From: Pomphorhynchus laevis | Taxonomy: Eukaryota; Acanthocephala; Palaeacanthocephala; Echinorhynchida; Pomphorhynchidae | Direction of reading: 5' to 3' | NCBI GenBank assembly: GCA_012934845.2 | Contig: WNNJ02003223.1 | Coordinates: 1 to 64,000, forward strand | Length of the DNA: 64,000 nt | In this document: piece after piece, positions 11,880 to 23,030 of the stretch | Layout of the letters: every line of letters starts with the position of its first letter | Numbering within the stretch: position 1 is the stretch's first letter | The notes under the pieces: model-generated | Databases searched by the model: none | Seen by the model: only the letters and a program-made list of their open reading frames with translations | Told to the model about the DNA's origin: nothing | Translations under genes and position numbers: made by a program

Positions 11880-12580
11880 TGAAAACCTATATTTTTCTAA
11901 TTTTTACAAATTATTTATTTTGAATTGAAATATTATTTTTGTTTTGTTTCTAAACTATTTTGAATCATCCCTTTTTTATCGCGTTTTGTGTACTTTCAAA
12001 AGAAGTTGCCGAAATTGTGTAAAAAATTCAAACAAGAGTGAAAGCTGCTGGTTATCGCTAATAACAACAGCAGCACCTGCCCAAAGCAAATGACGGTGAT
12101 CGTTTTAAACTTTTTTGATCCAGCTCCAATTGATCATATATGTAGTAATTACAATTATAAAATTAACCAAAATGAAATAAAAACGAACCAAACTGATTTG
12201 TTGGCATTAGCTAAATTACTTTTCGACTTAACTTGCTCGTGTGTATAGTTTACTTATTTAAGTGTGTTGAATTATTTAAGTTTGCTTGGACAATTTAACA
12301 GCGATAGTTGCTTTGATGTTTAGTTTAATTATTTGAGTTTCTATAACTTAAGTAATAAATTTGCTTAAAGTTAAGTTATCGCTAATAACAGCAGCACCTG
12401 CCCAAAGCAAATGACGGTGATCATTTTGAACTTTTTATATAAGCATGTACCCTTTAAAACCACATTGTAATTTTCTGAAGATGCTAGCAGTAATTAGCAA
12501 AATATCAAAAATAATTTATTTTTTCCCTTTGATAATCCATTTCCTTTCTTTCTTTGATAATCCAGCTCTGAAAATTCTTT
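11880..12580 (+). repeat. PLE 3' region, copies 2 and 3
   Basis: Copy 2 (about 11880-12135) repeats the marker blocks of copy 1 and ends at tttgatccagctccaatt. Copy 3 (about 12370-12580) begins in the middle of the block and ends with gataatccagctctg. Copy 3 keeps the hairpin gctagcagtaattagc after CTGAAGAT. Together with copy 1 they form an uneven array of PLE ends over 1.5 kb, a pattern reported for partial tandem PLE insertions. Confidence 0.6.
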
Positions 12581-12897
12581 ATTATAATTTATATTTTTTA
12601 CAAATATAATTACGAATTAATGACTTATTTTCAATTAATAATTAATAATCAAATTATAATTAATATTTTTATAATTTAATTTATTTTTAATTAATTGAAT
12701 TAGTACAATTTGCAAATTTTGCAATTTTAAATTTACAAAAGCGACGGCTAAGAGAGAAATTCGATCAAGTCAGATCTTCATTTCGTCAACGAATGTTTTA
12801 AAATGTTATTTGCATTTCATAGCCAAAAATAAATAAGAATAAAATAGTTTACATAGATACACAGTAAATATTAACAATTCATATTAATTGTCGATGC

Positions 12898-13428
12898 TTA
12901 CTTCCTTTTCTTTTTTCTATGTGCATTATCACTGTCTCGTCGTTTGGCTTTGCGCTTATTAGATTTTCCACTTGTGTCGTCGTTATTTATCTTATCGTTT
13001 GGTTCCTTTGTAACTGTTATTGTCGGTTTCCAGTAGATATGCTGCATGTTATCGTCGGCGTCGCAACTTGACTTTCGACTTGACTTTCGACTTGATCTCA
13101 GATTGCAAATTAGGCTGTTTGAATTTTGCTTGCTGCAATTTAAGGCCCTCGTCGGCCGACCCGTGGCAGGGATCTGTTGCGTCGAATTTGATGTTAACGA
13201 GTCTTGTTTTGAAGAACAGCGTCCTCGGCGTTTGCTGCGTTTCGGTTCGAAGGGAGCTGAATTCTTTGTCAATTCCGAATCCGGGAATTCTTCAATCGAA
13301 CCACTGGCATTAGAAGCCACAGCGGCATTAGATTCATGTTGATTATTATTTGAATGTTCGTTTGGTGAGCTATTTATCGACGATATCAATATATAATCGA
13401 CAATTGCTTCGATTACTAAATATTTCAT
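12898..13428 (-). CDS. Uncharacterised basic, serine-rich protein (weak shugoshin-like C-terminal motif)
   Basis: An open frame of 176 codons ends at TAA. The start is uncertain: it may be the ATG at 13428, or the stretch may be a last exon behind the TATTTAG acceptor just inside it. The protein is polar with acidic clusters. It has basic patches at PKRSKRRGR and at the C-terminus (KSNKRKAKRR and HRKKKRK), likely nuclear-localisation signals. A middle segment, ATGRPTRALNCSKQNSNSLI followed by CNLRSSRK, loosely follows the shugoshin C-terminal pattern R-P-x-R ... S-L-x-x-x-(L/M)-R. No coiled coil is present in this piece. Its base composition is less AT-rich than the flanks, which supports coding. 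I do not firmly recognise it. Confidence 0.5.
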   Translation of the reverse strand: MKYLVIEAIVDYILISSINSSPNEHSNNNQHESNAAVASNASGSIEEFPDSELTKNSAPFEPKRSKRRGRCSSKQDSLTSNSTQQIPATGRPTRALNCSKQNSNSLICNLRSSRKSSRKSSCDADDNMQHIYWKPTITVTKEPNDKINNDDTSGKSNKRKAKRRDSDNAHRKKKRK

Positions 13429-13699
13429 TTTTAGTGAAATAATGAACGTATAAAAGTAGAACTTTAAAAGTAGCGATCGATTTTTCTAAGAACCTTAAAT
13501 TCGGTAGACGAGCAAAGCAAATAATATAAAATAAATAATAAATATAAATAATAAAATGTAAAAATATAATCAAGAAAATATGCGCAACTACACGAAACAG
13601 CGAAATCACAGATGACACGCCCAATCCGTTTGTGTGGATTTGGCCTAAGATGCAATGCGGCGCATGTCCAGAGCGCATTTATACATAGCGTGATCTAGG

Positions 13700-14575
13700 T
13701 TGGAGAAGAATACAGTCTGGATCCTACACTTTTTCCTGGCTATTCAGAGGCATTAGCCACCCTTAGAACCACAGTGGGATCTCACTTCATACCGTCTACG
13801 GAGGGCGGTCAATCATCAACCTCACGCCTGATTGAAAATCTCGCCTCGATACAGCTGATACAATCATCTAGCGAAATGGATCGGGCCCGACTACATGCAG
13901 TGTCGTGTCCAAAAGCTGATGTTTGGCTTAGTGCTGTACCAAATGCGGCATCTGGAACGGAATTAACACCCCACAGTTCTGTATTCTATTCCGCATGTGG
14001 CTTGGGATTCCTTTACACAAAAAGAATTATAGATGCGGCCGCTGCATGCGCATAGCTGATAAGGAAGGCATACAATCGCTAATTTGCCAATACGGGGGTT
14101 ACCAAGGACTTTGATATAATGCTATTCGTGACGTGGTATTCGCAGCCGCACAATCAGCCCGGATGGATGTAGCTCTGGAAGTGCGAGGTATTATCCCGGA
14201 CCTATTTGAACGGCTGGCAGACATCCTATTTTATGGGAACCCTCCCCATGCATTCGACTTTGCAGTCGCCCACCCCCAACAGACGGCATACCGTCGCTAA
14301 GCTGCTAACGCACAGCTCGCCGCCGCTACATCGTACGCGGCTAATGTTAAAGACCGAAAGTACAAGAGCAGGGTCGAAGCAGCGGGGTATATATTCTCAG
14401 CCGCTGTAGTGGAGTCGTTTGGGGGATGGAATGAAGAGGAAAACAGGGTCATCAAACAGGCTGCAAATAACATTAGGCCGGACAAGCGGAGTCAGATACG
14501 CCGTGAGGATCACGCATTTATACCAGCACATCTCTATTGCAATAATGAGAGGCAACGCCAAAGCAATGTTAGAGT
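13700..14575 (+). mobile_element. Remnant of a retroelement restriction-like nuclease region
   Basis: Frame 13774-14055 codes TSRLIENLASIQLIQSSSEM then RARLHAVSCPKADVWLSAVP. After a stop, nearby frames continue with YNAIRDVVFAAAQSARMDVA, LADILFYGNPPHAFDFAVAH and AAVVESFGGWNEEENRVIKQ. The order (R-H/N-A-x-R-D, then A-D-(I/V)-L and F-D-x-A-V, then V-E-x-F-G-G-W) recalls a nuclease-like tail seen after reverse transcriptases in several eukaryotic retroelements. This assignment is from memory of the pattern and is tentative. The segment is broken by several stops and is notably GC-richer than its surroundings. Confidence 0.4.
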
Positions 14576-14599
14576 CACTTGACCAGATTCCAATATTGG

Positions 14600-15129
14600 C
14601 ATCTGATGGTGGACACCAGGAAACATGTGAACCCGGGAATCGCCTCTTCGAGCCAGACTCTTGTGCTTCGAGCCGAACTCTTGATGTGATGGGACAACTG
14701 GTTTGCAAAGACAACAACAAGAACCATGCCCCAATGAATGAGTACGACGAAATAATCCCCGTGCCATTCAAGACTGAGATTGTGCACCAAATTCCCGATA
14801 CACTGCCAATAATCCAGGCCAGCCCGATTCCTAACATACAAATAATGCCCCAGCAACCTATCCAAACGATCATGACCATTGAACACCCGCGCACGAGAAC
14901 TTTTACTAAGCATGAACGATGTGAGTCAGTCAATAGTAAACGTTCAGACGATGATGAAGCTCGAAGGAGAATCTTTATTGAAAAACGCCGTCAACACTAC
15001 GATGAGTATAGGAAGACTAAAGAGTTACTTCAACACTCCCTAACCGCGTCGGCGATGACGTCATATTGTCACGAACAATTAATATTTGGGACCCAATTGC
15101 GGGTACCCCCTCCAATTTGTAACTTGTAA
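14600..15129 (+). CDS. Exon with a protein phosphatase inhibitor-2-like motif
   Basis: The open frame runs to TAA at 15127. Its most telling part is SDDDEARRRIFIEKRRQHYD followed by EYRKTKELL. This matches the (K/R)HY(N/D)E helix of protein phosphatase 1 inhibitor-2, which lies over the PP1 active site and is preceded by an acidic serine stretch. Upstream is a proline- and isoleucine-rich segment (IPDTLPIIQASPIPNIQIMP) not known from inhibitor-2, and I do not see the KGILK and KW motifs. The 5' limit is uncertain because the frame is also open through the nuclease remnant before it. It may be a last exon, a processed copy or a chance resemblance. Confidence 0.35.
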
Positions 15130-15475
15130 TTATTTTTATAATTGATTTTGTGATAAAAAAATTTCTTAAGATAAAAACAATATTATTTAAATCAATTTAT
15201 CTGTCAAAATAGTAAAACTATGTATTATTGATACGACATCAGAAATCATAGCTGGATTATCAGGTATGATATCATGTTTTATGAAGTTCTTTGATGACAT
15301 TATTTAGTGCCTCGCAAATGAATACAGAAAAAACGCCTATAAAGTGTCTGAATTTTTAGAATTACAAAAATTTAACAATGAGTGTTCCATTAGTGAACAC
15401 GTTGAAATAAAAACGACATGTATGATATAAAGTAAAAATATTATTTTTAAAATCAATATCTTGTTTAATAAATAA
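15130..15475. other. AT-rich intergenic sequence
   Basis: No recognisable gene. One short stop-interrupted frame (around 15215-15430) looks protein-like but matches nothing I know. Confidence 0.3.
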
Positions 15476-15477
15476 TT

Positions 15478-15655
15478 ATAGGAGCTGGATCAAAGGAAAG
15501 AAGAAGTTATTTTTGATATTTCGCTAATTACTGTTAGCATCTTCAGAAAATTACCTGAAAATTAGGTAATTTTCTGAAGATGCTAACAGAAGTTAGCGAA
15601 ATATCAAAAATAATTTCTTCTTTCCTTTGATGCAGTTCCAATAATTATTTATCAA
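15478..15655. repeat. PLE-derived fold-back with hammerhead-like core in each arm
   Basis: The two arms (about 15481-15555 and 15564-15640) are near-perfect inverted repeats, each equal to the last ~75 nt of the PLE 3' regions at 11.4 and 12.5 kb. Read outward, each arm has CTGAAGA, a stable hairpin, GAAA and then TATCAAAAATAA. In the right arm the hairpin is GCTAAC-AGAA-GTTAGC. In the left arm it is GCTAA-CAGTAA-TTAGC. Confidence 0.8.
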
Positions 15656-15659
15656 TAAT

Positions 15660-16310
15660 GGATTGTTGGACAATCCATTATCAATCCATTTATCAATAAT
15701 GGATTAATGCACAGTATAAACAGTTACAAATCTTGTTTAATGATATTATTAATCTATAGTCTTTAGACTTGACATATTCACGAAATATTTGATATTTCGT
15801 ATAGAAATATCGAGGATTACGGAATAGTGAGATCCTTTATGGATGTATCTTCGATGTTATTGCATCAATATACAAAATTAAACAATTCAACACGAAAATA
15901 TATTTTTTAATATAATAAAATATAATATTTAATATAATATAATATTAATAATATAATATTATATCATATAGTATAATACGGAAATATACGAAAGCTTAGC
16001 GGAAATATGACGAAAAAACGTTACTCTTTCTTAATTTCCTGTGATTTTGGATGACAAGCAAATAAACTGATGCAATAGATCCCCTGCACAAAGGCGACCA
16101 GATCACAATTATTTATTAGTCAATAAATAATTTATTTATAAAAATTAATTATAAGTTAATTAATAAATAATAAATTAATAAATTAATTTTTTATGAGACT
16201 TATTTATTGAAGAATGTACAAAAATTGTTAACCTCAAAAGGGCCGTAATGTATAATATTATGGTAAATATTACTTGAAAACTGATTAAGTTAATCAGTTT
16301 TTTTCTTATG
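15660..16310. other. AT-rich spacer
   Basis: Short direct repeats of atcaataatggatt occur near 15650-15705. Long TA-rich runs follow at 15900-15970 and 16110-16190. No gene is visible. Confidence 0.4.
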
Positions 16311-16314
16311 TTGA

Positions 16315-16845
16315 AAAAGTCGCCCTTACACGGATCGAACGTACCGCGCAACATGCGTAACATTGTCTGAGTAAGTTGAAGTGTTTCTCTGTGACATCGC
16401 CGTAGCAATTGCCTTGATAAGTCTTCCAGCATCACCGCCAAAACCTCCCACTGTCGAAAATACTAACGGAATGAATGATCCACGTTCGATTCTGCGTACA
16501 CGTTCTTCGAATTTGGCTACCTTCCTTAATTCGTTATATTGAAACGAAGAAGATGGGCTGCGATTGACATAAGATTGAGCAACTGTAGAGAAGATAGTGA
16601 CATCAAAAAATGTCCGCTCAAATCTTGATCCTCCAAACCCCATACATGAAATGTCCAATCGTGCATTCGAGTCTAGAGCCGTTGTAGTTGATTCCATTGA
16701 AAATCCGGTCGGCACTGGAGATAATGTTGGTTCAATTTCCACACAAGGAAATACTTCCGAAATGATGCTTGCCGTTAAATTACGAATCAAATCGTGCCTG
16801 ATCGTAGGAAGCCCGCCTTTCTTGCAGCTCATAATTATAAATTAA
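16315..16845 (-). pseudogene. Orphan restriction-like (PD-(D/E)XK-type) nuclease domain
   Basis: A minus-strand frame of 168 codons begins SCKKGGLPTIRHDLIRNLTA, then has a conserved glutamate (FPCVEIEPTLSPVP), NARLDISCMGFGGSRFERTF with FFDVTIF, and ERGSFIPLVFSTVGGFGGDA. I know this order (C-K-K-G-G, R-H-x-x-I-R-D, E-P, A-R-L-D-I, F-F-D-V, T-P-L-V-F-S-T-x-G-G) from many cnidarian, sponge and tunicate proteins tied to retroelements. E, D and the second D fit a nuclease active site. No reverse transcriptase adjoins, and the frame lacks both the N-terminal CxC and the usual C-terminal arginine helix. It is therefore a truncated relic. The frame itself has no internal stop, so it is not very old. 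Confidence 0.55.
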
Positions 16846-16879
16846 TTATAAATACGAAGCATTTATAATTAATATAAGC

Positions 16880-17720
16880 AGGCCGTAAGTGCGTGGATTG
16901 TTCTGCTTCAAAATGCCGCAACAGTGAACTAGTTGATAAAGATCCTGTTGATAATGGTAAATACTTGAAACCTTTAGCCTTAACTAATGAAGTTCGTGAT
17001 TATGCGGCTTGTGTATCTTTAGAATTAAAATGCACTAACGGAGATTGTCCAGTATACTCCTTAGTAAAAGTACCTCGACAAATATATAGGTTATTCTTTT
17101 TAAAAGATTTCTTTTGTGGATATTGTAGTGCAAGGAATGTGGATATCAAGGAATCTCTAAAATCCACTGTAGTTGACATAGATGGTATGAATAATGAACT
17201 TAAATCTTTTACCCTTTCTCTTCAGCAGTGTGGAAATTTAGAGACAAGTAATGAAATTGCACATTTTAAAAGTCAACCATCCACCGATAATATGCTTCGG
17301 TTGCTAAGAATGCGATTTCTCGTACACTCTTTGCTACTTCACGTATATCACATAGTTCGTCTCTTGAATTCGTGCATGCTCGTGAATGTGAAACTAAGCG
17401 TGTCTCGAATGTCATTATTAGATGATTACCAACATCAGAAATGACATGGGAGAAGTTCGGAATGTCTCATCTCGTATTGGAGTCGACCTTAAAGACAACC
17501 TACGTATTCGGATTCATCGTCTTCCTGCCCGTCGAACGGACGTTCATCCTTGATTATTACTAACTACAGATGAACAAACATCTAATAGTATTTTATCAAA
17601 TGCTTACAAACCTAAACATTTCGATATTTACCGTAATGTATTTATTCATCCAGATCTTTTGATTCCGGAAAGAGAAGCTCGTAAACTTATCTTAAATGAA
17701 TTACACAAATAAAGAAAGTC
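16880..17720 (+). CDS. LINE-D ORF1 (cysteine cluster, C4 finger, RRM-like core), broken
   Basis: It opens inside the cysteine cluster (GRKCVDCSASKCRNSELVDK) and has the C4 finger LKCTNGDCPVYSLVKVP plus KDFFCGYCSARN about 25 residues later. An RRM-like core follows in changed frames: NVIIR, RIHRLPARRTDVHP, then YRNVFIHPDLLIPEREARKL with ILNELHK at the end. ORF1 proteins of this type bind the element RNA. At least two frame changes and internal stops separate finger and core, so no functional protein is likely. Confidence 0.65.
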
Positions 17721-17949
17721 AGATCCATCTAATTTTTTATTTTATACGAGAGAATAAAATATATTCTTCAATACCTTCCGAAACGAATATCGTATATCCT
17801 AACATCTGACTAGATAAACGAATCAATACACACGCATCACTTCGCCTTGTTTTGTCATCTAGTCACTTGTAAACAAAGCTATTACGTCGTGGCTTAATGA
17901 TTACGACATTTTGGTCTTGTGAAACATTTTGCGGTACAGATTTATTATT

Positions 17950-20571
17950 GAAAAAAATTCGATGTATTTAATAGCCCGGCGATATCAACTATGCGTGGTC
18001 GTCTTGTAGTTGGAGTGATTGTAGCAATAAAGCCTTTTTCCGATAATTGGACTTTTATATAATCTAACAATGTTGTTTATCTTAGTCTTCCAACATTGAC
18101 CATAATTAGTTGTTGTTTTAATCATAAGTTTTCTGCAGCAGATATTATAAGTGAAATGTCTACCTTCTTGAGTCCTTCTTCCGCTGAGGAACCGTTATTG
18201 ATAGCAGGTGATTTTAACGCAAAACTACTAGATCATATACATTTAAAACTTCAATTACTAATAGACTATTTTTCAACGCTAAACTTAACTTGCAATTTAT
18301 CCGTAGAGAGATGGACATACGAATCATTCAATGGCCGTAGTTGTATTGATTTAATATTTGCAAATTTCCAAATCAAAAAGTTTTATCTCGATCTAGCAAA
18401 TGAGTGGGCGATTGTAAGAAAACACAAGCCGGTATCCTGTACTTTAGACGTAAAGACATTCAGAAAACAGGTCATAGCTCCAAGCTCTAATCTTAGTAGA
18501 ATGCCATACATCGGAGCTGATGTAGTAGATAATTTCAAGGTGGCTTTGCAACTCTTGGTAGAAGGAAATATAAATAAAAGCTATGAACTAATTAACGAAA
18601 CTCTTTTAAAATCTTGCTAAAAGCGAAAAGTCGAGTTTCGAGGTTAGGGACACCCGAAAGCCGTGTTATCTGCACAAGCTTGCACGATACCTAATTTCGC
18701 TCGGTAAAATTCGTCGATACAAAGATAATGATAATTTTAAGAATGAATACTTTATGTGCAAAAGGCAGTATAGGATTCTGTTAAATGAATATAATCAATT
18801 ACGCTTAAGCAGGTTAAAGTCTCAAAAGATAAGGTATGCTGAAATGTTTCCTTGGAAACTTACAACTAACCGTCCTCAAAGATCTTCTTTAATTCCTCTT
18901 ACAGATGGAGTTCGCACATTTTATAAATTTTAGGTGGACAACATGTTGTTGATTTAAGACAAGAATTAAATAACGTCATCTCTCATAATACGCCGTCACT
19001 TTGCGATCCATTAAATGCTCTATTTACGAAAGAAGAACTACATGTGTGCATCAATAAAATGAAGAATAAAAAGCTGCTGATCCTGATAAATTATGCATAG
19101 AAACTATTAGAGCATCTTTCAATATCATTGCAGATTATTGGGTTTTTCCTTCTTAACTGCTTTCTTAGGAGCTGCTCTGTTCCAAATCTTGGAAAGTATG
19201 TATTATTAAGGTATTGTATAAAGGAAATCATGATGCTAATAATGTTGATTCTTATCGTGGTATTGCTTTTCATAACTATACCTATAAGCTTTAATCCTTC
19301 GCCGTGACTCGTCGCATCATTAAATACCGCGGATATTTCTTCCACATGAACAATTCGGCTTTCGTACTAACCGCTCAACTTTAAATGCATTGAATATTGT
19401 TAGGAATGAAGTACATAAATCATTTTATGTTAGAAAGCCTTTGTATACCATATTCATATATTTCGCTAAGGCTTTTGACTCTGTTAATCGCCCATTGCTG
19501 CTTTTCAAATTAGCTCATTATTTTCACATAAATGGTGGATTACTACAGTTAATAAATAACATCTTAGAACCAAAATACCTTAAAGTTTTTGACGGCCTAA
19601 ATTACTCTGAATGTTTCTCTAGCACACAGGGTGTCATGCAGAGCGACCCTCCGAGTCCGACTTTATTTGCGTTCTTCGTAGTGGATTTACCTCGTAAAAT
19701 TTGTAGTGGTAGAAGCTCGATAACGACGGTAATGTATGCGGACGACCTAGCTATGATGTTTACAAGTCTGTATGAATCACAACTAGCTTTGGATAAATTA
19801 TCTATATACTGTATGGACAATTTTTTGAAAATAAATGTGCGCAAATCTAAGGTTGTAAAATTTAGGCGTGGGAGTCCATTAAGGAAAAAGGATAAACTTA
19901 TTTTGGAATCTCAGTCTCTTGAATTTTGCAGGAATATTACATATCTTGGATTGCAGTTGAATTCTAGATGGTCCTTCACCTCCCATGTCGAGGAAAATGC
20001 TTCAAAGATATCTATGGATACCTGTAGTGTACGTAATCTGGGTGCTCTATCACACGAAGGTGCTATTAAATACTTTCGTGTAATGTTATTACCAATTTTG
20101 ACATACGTTTTACCGGTAATATGGTGGGACTTATCCTCTTCGAACTTTGCTCGAATTGATAACTGTCAGAACAGATTTATTAAGCACATTGTGGGTGTTT
20201 CAGTGAAATGTTCATCTACATTGATCCCCATATTATCTCGCATTCCTACTTGCTCTAATTATATTCGCGCAATCTTCAATTTGCCAAAAACTCAAACGTT
20301 TTCGAATAATGAATCTGAATTTATTCTGAAAAGATCCAAATTTAACCTGAAATTTATTATACACCCATATTCTTACAGACTCTGTGGCAGCAGGCTTGTT
20401 ACATTAAGAGACCATTACTTTAGAGGTTTTCTATTTACGGTTATCATGATAAATTTTGCATTATTAATATTCCAATTCATCCTGTCTCCATTCAATGTAT
20501 ATGTGTATTCTGTGCCTCTCCGTGGGCATCCTTACTGCATGTTTTTTCTTGTCCACATTTATCTAAATTAG
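17950..20571 (+). CDS. LINE-D ORF2 (AP endonuclease and reverse transcriptase), broken
   Basis: The endonuclease is recognisable by PLLIAGDFNAKLLDHIHL and the later FNGRSCIDLIFAN. The RT has YFAKAFDSVNRPLLLFKLAH, the altered STQGVMQSDPPSPTLF block and the catalytic VMYADDLAMMFTS. A thumb region (FCRNITYLGLQLNSRWSFTS) and a conserved tail follow in the frame 19390-20571. Residues before 19390 are interrupted. The YADDLAMM-type RT differs from the FADD(V/L)KIW RTs of LINE-B, -C and -F, so this is a separate lineage within the Jockey/I/CR1 assemblage. Confidence 0.7.
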
Positions 20572-20765
20572 GATTAGCTGAGATTGACAAACTACGCAGA
20601 TCCTGATATACCGCACACCTGCCGAAATTCTTATTGAAGTATTAACATGTAGATAACTAATCTTAAATATGTATATATATTTGCCTGTTTTACGGAATGC
20701 TATATTTGTTTGTTTTTAAATCCCTATCGTAAGGTTATGCGGATAAATAAATTTCTCTACATAAA

Positions 20766-21470
20766 ATAATTATAAGCAATTCATAAAAATTAACTTTTAT
20801 TTTAAATTTTAATTTTTTATTTTAACTTGATACAAATTATATAAAAACTGATATAAAATTATTTATAATTTATTTATAATAATTTTATATTTTATATTTA
20901 ATAATTTATTATTTATCTATATTTCTATTTATATATCTCATAAGATATGAGACTCAGTTGTCTTATTTATTTTACCGACAAGTTATTATTGACTTATGGA
21001 TTTTGCTTTTACAATAATATAACCCTAAAAATAAAATAAAATTAAAATTTAATTTTAAAAAATTTTAATCTTTAATTTTAACTTGATATATATTATACAA
21101 AACCTTATAACAATTATTTATAATTATTTATTATCTAATTATTAAATTTTGATTTGTTGACCTAGCATTATTATTTTTATTTATTTATATTTATTTTTTA
21201 TTTTTTTATTCTTTTTTTAAATTAAAATTTTATCTTAATATTAAATCTTATTTTATCTTATTATAAAATCTTATTAAAATCTTCTATAAAATCATTACAT
21301 TATTTATTAAGATTTTATTATTTTATTATTTTATTTTTTTTATAAAAAAAATAAAATAATTTATTTCCCCCTTTTTCGATCTTTTATTTTATTTTATTTA
21401 CCAGAAAATTACAATAATAACAAGTTGTAACAGCAACTTTAATTATTAAAATATTAGGGCTGCTAGGTGC
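20766..21470. other. AT-rich low-complexity region
   Basis: Around 700 bp of mostly A and T with many short repeats of ttttatttta and aattataaa types. It includes scraps resembling the end of the hairpin repeat (attcataaaaatt, aacttgatacaaattat). No gene. Confidence 0.5.
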
Positions 21471-21699
21471 CAGTCGATTAAGTATTTAACTGGCATTTGT
21501 TTCTTCTTGGAGCGGCACAGGGAATGTATGTTTAACATTCGTCGACCAACGGCTAAATAATTGGCAGGCTTGCATCAGTTGTAGGGATAGTCTTTTCATA
21601 GACTATCAGATCAATCCGATGACTCAAACGGCGGATTAGACAATGAAGGAAAAGGCGGAAGAGTGTCACGGAGGCCTGTTTCTTTACAGTAACGATGTT

Positions 21700-22480
21700 G
21701 GATCATCAAAGGATATCGGGAACGAGATAATCAAGGAGAGAGAATCATCAAGGCCAAGCAGCAAGGATGCTGGTTAATACCTCCAAGACTGTCTCTATGT
21801 GCTCGTCTCGGATTCAGTTGCCAATGCCAATATGAATTGGGGAAAAGGTTCTTGCTGATGTGGAGGACTTTAAGTATCTTGGGGTATTGTTCTCGAGGAA
21901 CAGCAGGAACATCAGGGATATTGATAAGTGGATTTGTGCAGCTAACGCTGCAATGCGTTCTTTGTACTGATATGTCGTGGTGAAGCGGGAGTTGAGTCTT
22001 CAAGCGAAGTTTTCGGTTTACCACGCAATCTTCGTTTCTATCTTAATCTATGGTCCTGAGCTTTGGGTTATGACTGAAAGGATAATATCTCGGATACAGG
22101 CTACCTAAATGAGGGCCCTTCGCGATGTGGAAGTCTTATCCTTAGAGATAATATTAGGAACTCGGTCATTCGGGATGGACTCGGAGTAAAGTCGCTGATT
22201 CTGCACATCGTAGAAAGTCAGCTGATGTAGCTAGGAAACGTTCTGAGGATGTCTTGGGATCGCCTTCCTCGGAGGGCTTTTAAAGCCGGACTCTCTGAAG
22301 AGAGACCTCGAGGTAGATATCGATACCGGTGGAGAGATCAAATCTTGAAACTGGCAGAATACCGCCTTGGGCTATCTGAAAGAAAACTTTGGTCTGTTAC
22401 CTAGGATCGCCATGTCTGAAGTAGTTTGGTTCGTGCAATGCCTCCACGACCCGACACCTGGACCCGTGGTTGACAGGAAA
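21700..22480 (+). mobile_element. RTE-clade LINE, 3' fragment
   Basis: Pieces read VLADVEDFKYLGVLFSRN, ELSLQAKFSVYHAIFVSILI, YGPELWVMTERIISRIQAT and then decayed forms of the MRFLRRV and LGHV blocks. This is the RTE (BovB/Rex3-like) C-terminus. Several stops mark it as old. The last recognisable residues are near 22470, followed by a T-rich stretch. It is a different lineage from the fragment at 6 kb. Confidence 0.65.
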
Positions 22481-23030
22481 AATCTTGTATTTTATTTGTT
22501 TTTTTTTCTTGTCAAGAAATTGTGTTGTTTATATTAACTTAAAATATTAAAAAAATTAATTTTCAATTAATAATTTTACAATATACAAAACAAGGGTTAA
22601 ACATTTTTAACCCTCCCCCCTTAGATGGTTAGAGAATCTGTGAGGAGAATTGTAGATGATGAAAAATTGTACACAAACGAGGAAATAAAAGATATTAAGA
22701 TAACTGATATTAAGATAAAATTGAAAGGTCAAAACGTTTTGATACTTTTTTAACGCTTTTATAATAAATTCTTTTTTAGACATTTTTTAAATTTTTAAAA
22801 CGGCCGTTTATTTTCAAAACCGCCGTATAACGTGCATGTACCTTAAAAATGTAGATTTTATTTTCGGAAGGAAAATAGTAAAATATATAGATCAACAAAA
22901 TATTATTAAAAAAATAAAATCTTAAGCTAAAAATGTTAATGAATAATAAATAATATACTTTATGTTAAAATTTTTATGGATAATAAATAATATACTTTGG
23001 ATTAGAATAACATGCATTAGATAATCAAAT
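22481..23030. other. AT-rich spacer with no visible gene
   Basis: Contains a short GC-skewed stretch (aaccctcccccc near 22610) and a duplicated tatttaattaataat-like motif (aataataaatatactttat, 22940-23000). No reading frame of interest. Confidence 0.4.

Larger units (their letters stand above)
16870..20765 (+). mobile_element. LINE-D: 5'-truncated, two-ORF non-LTR retrotransposon
   Basis: ORF1 (16.87-17.72 kb) is followed by an AP endonuclease (about 17.9-18.6 kb) and RT (18.6-20.57 kb) on the same strand. The 3' UTR ends near taaataaatttctctacata. Both ORFs contain stops and frame changes, so it is inactive. The 5' end cuts into the cysteine cluster of ORF1. It adjoins the orphan nuclease relic back to back. 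Confidence 0.75.
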
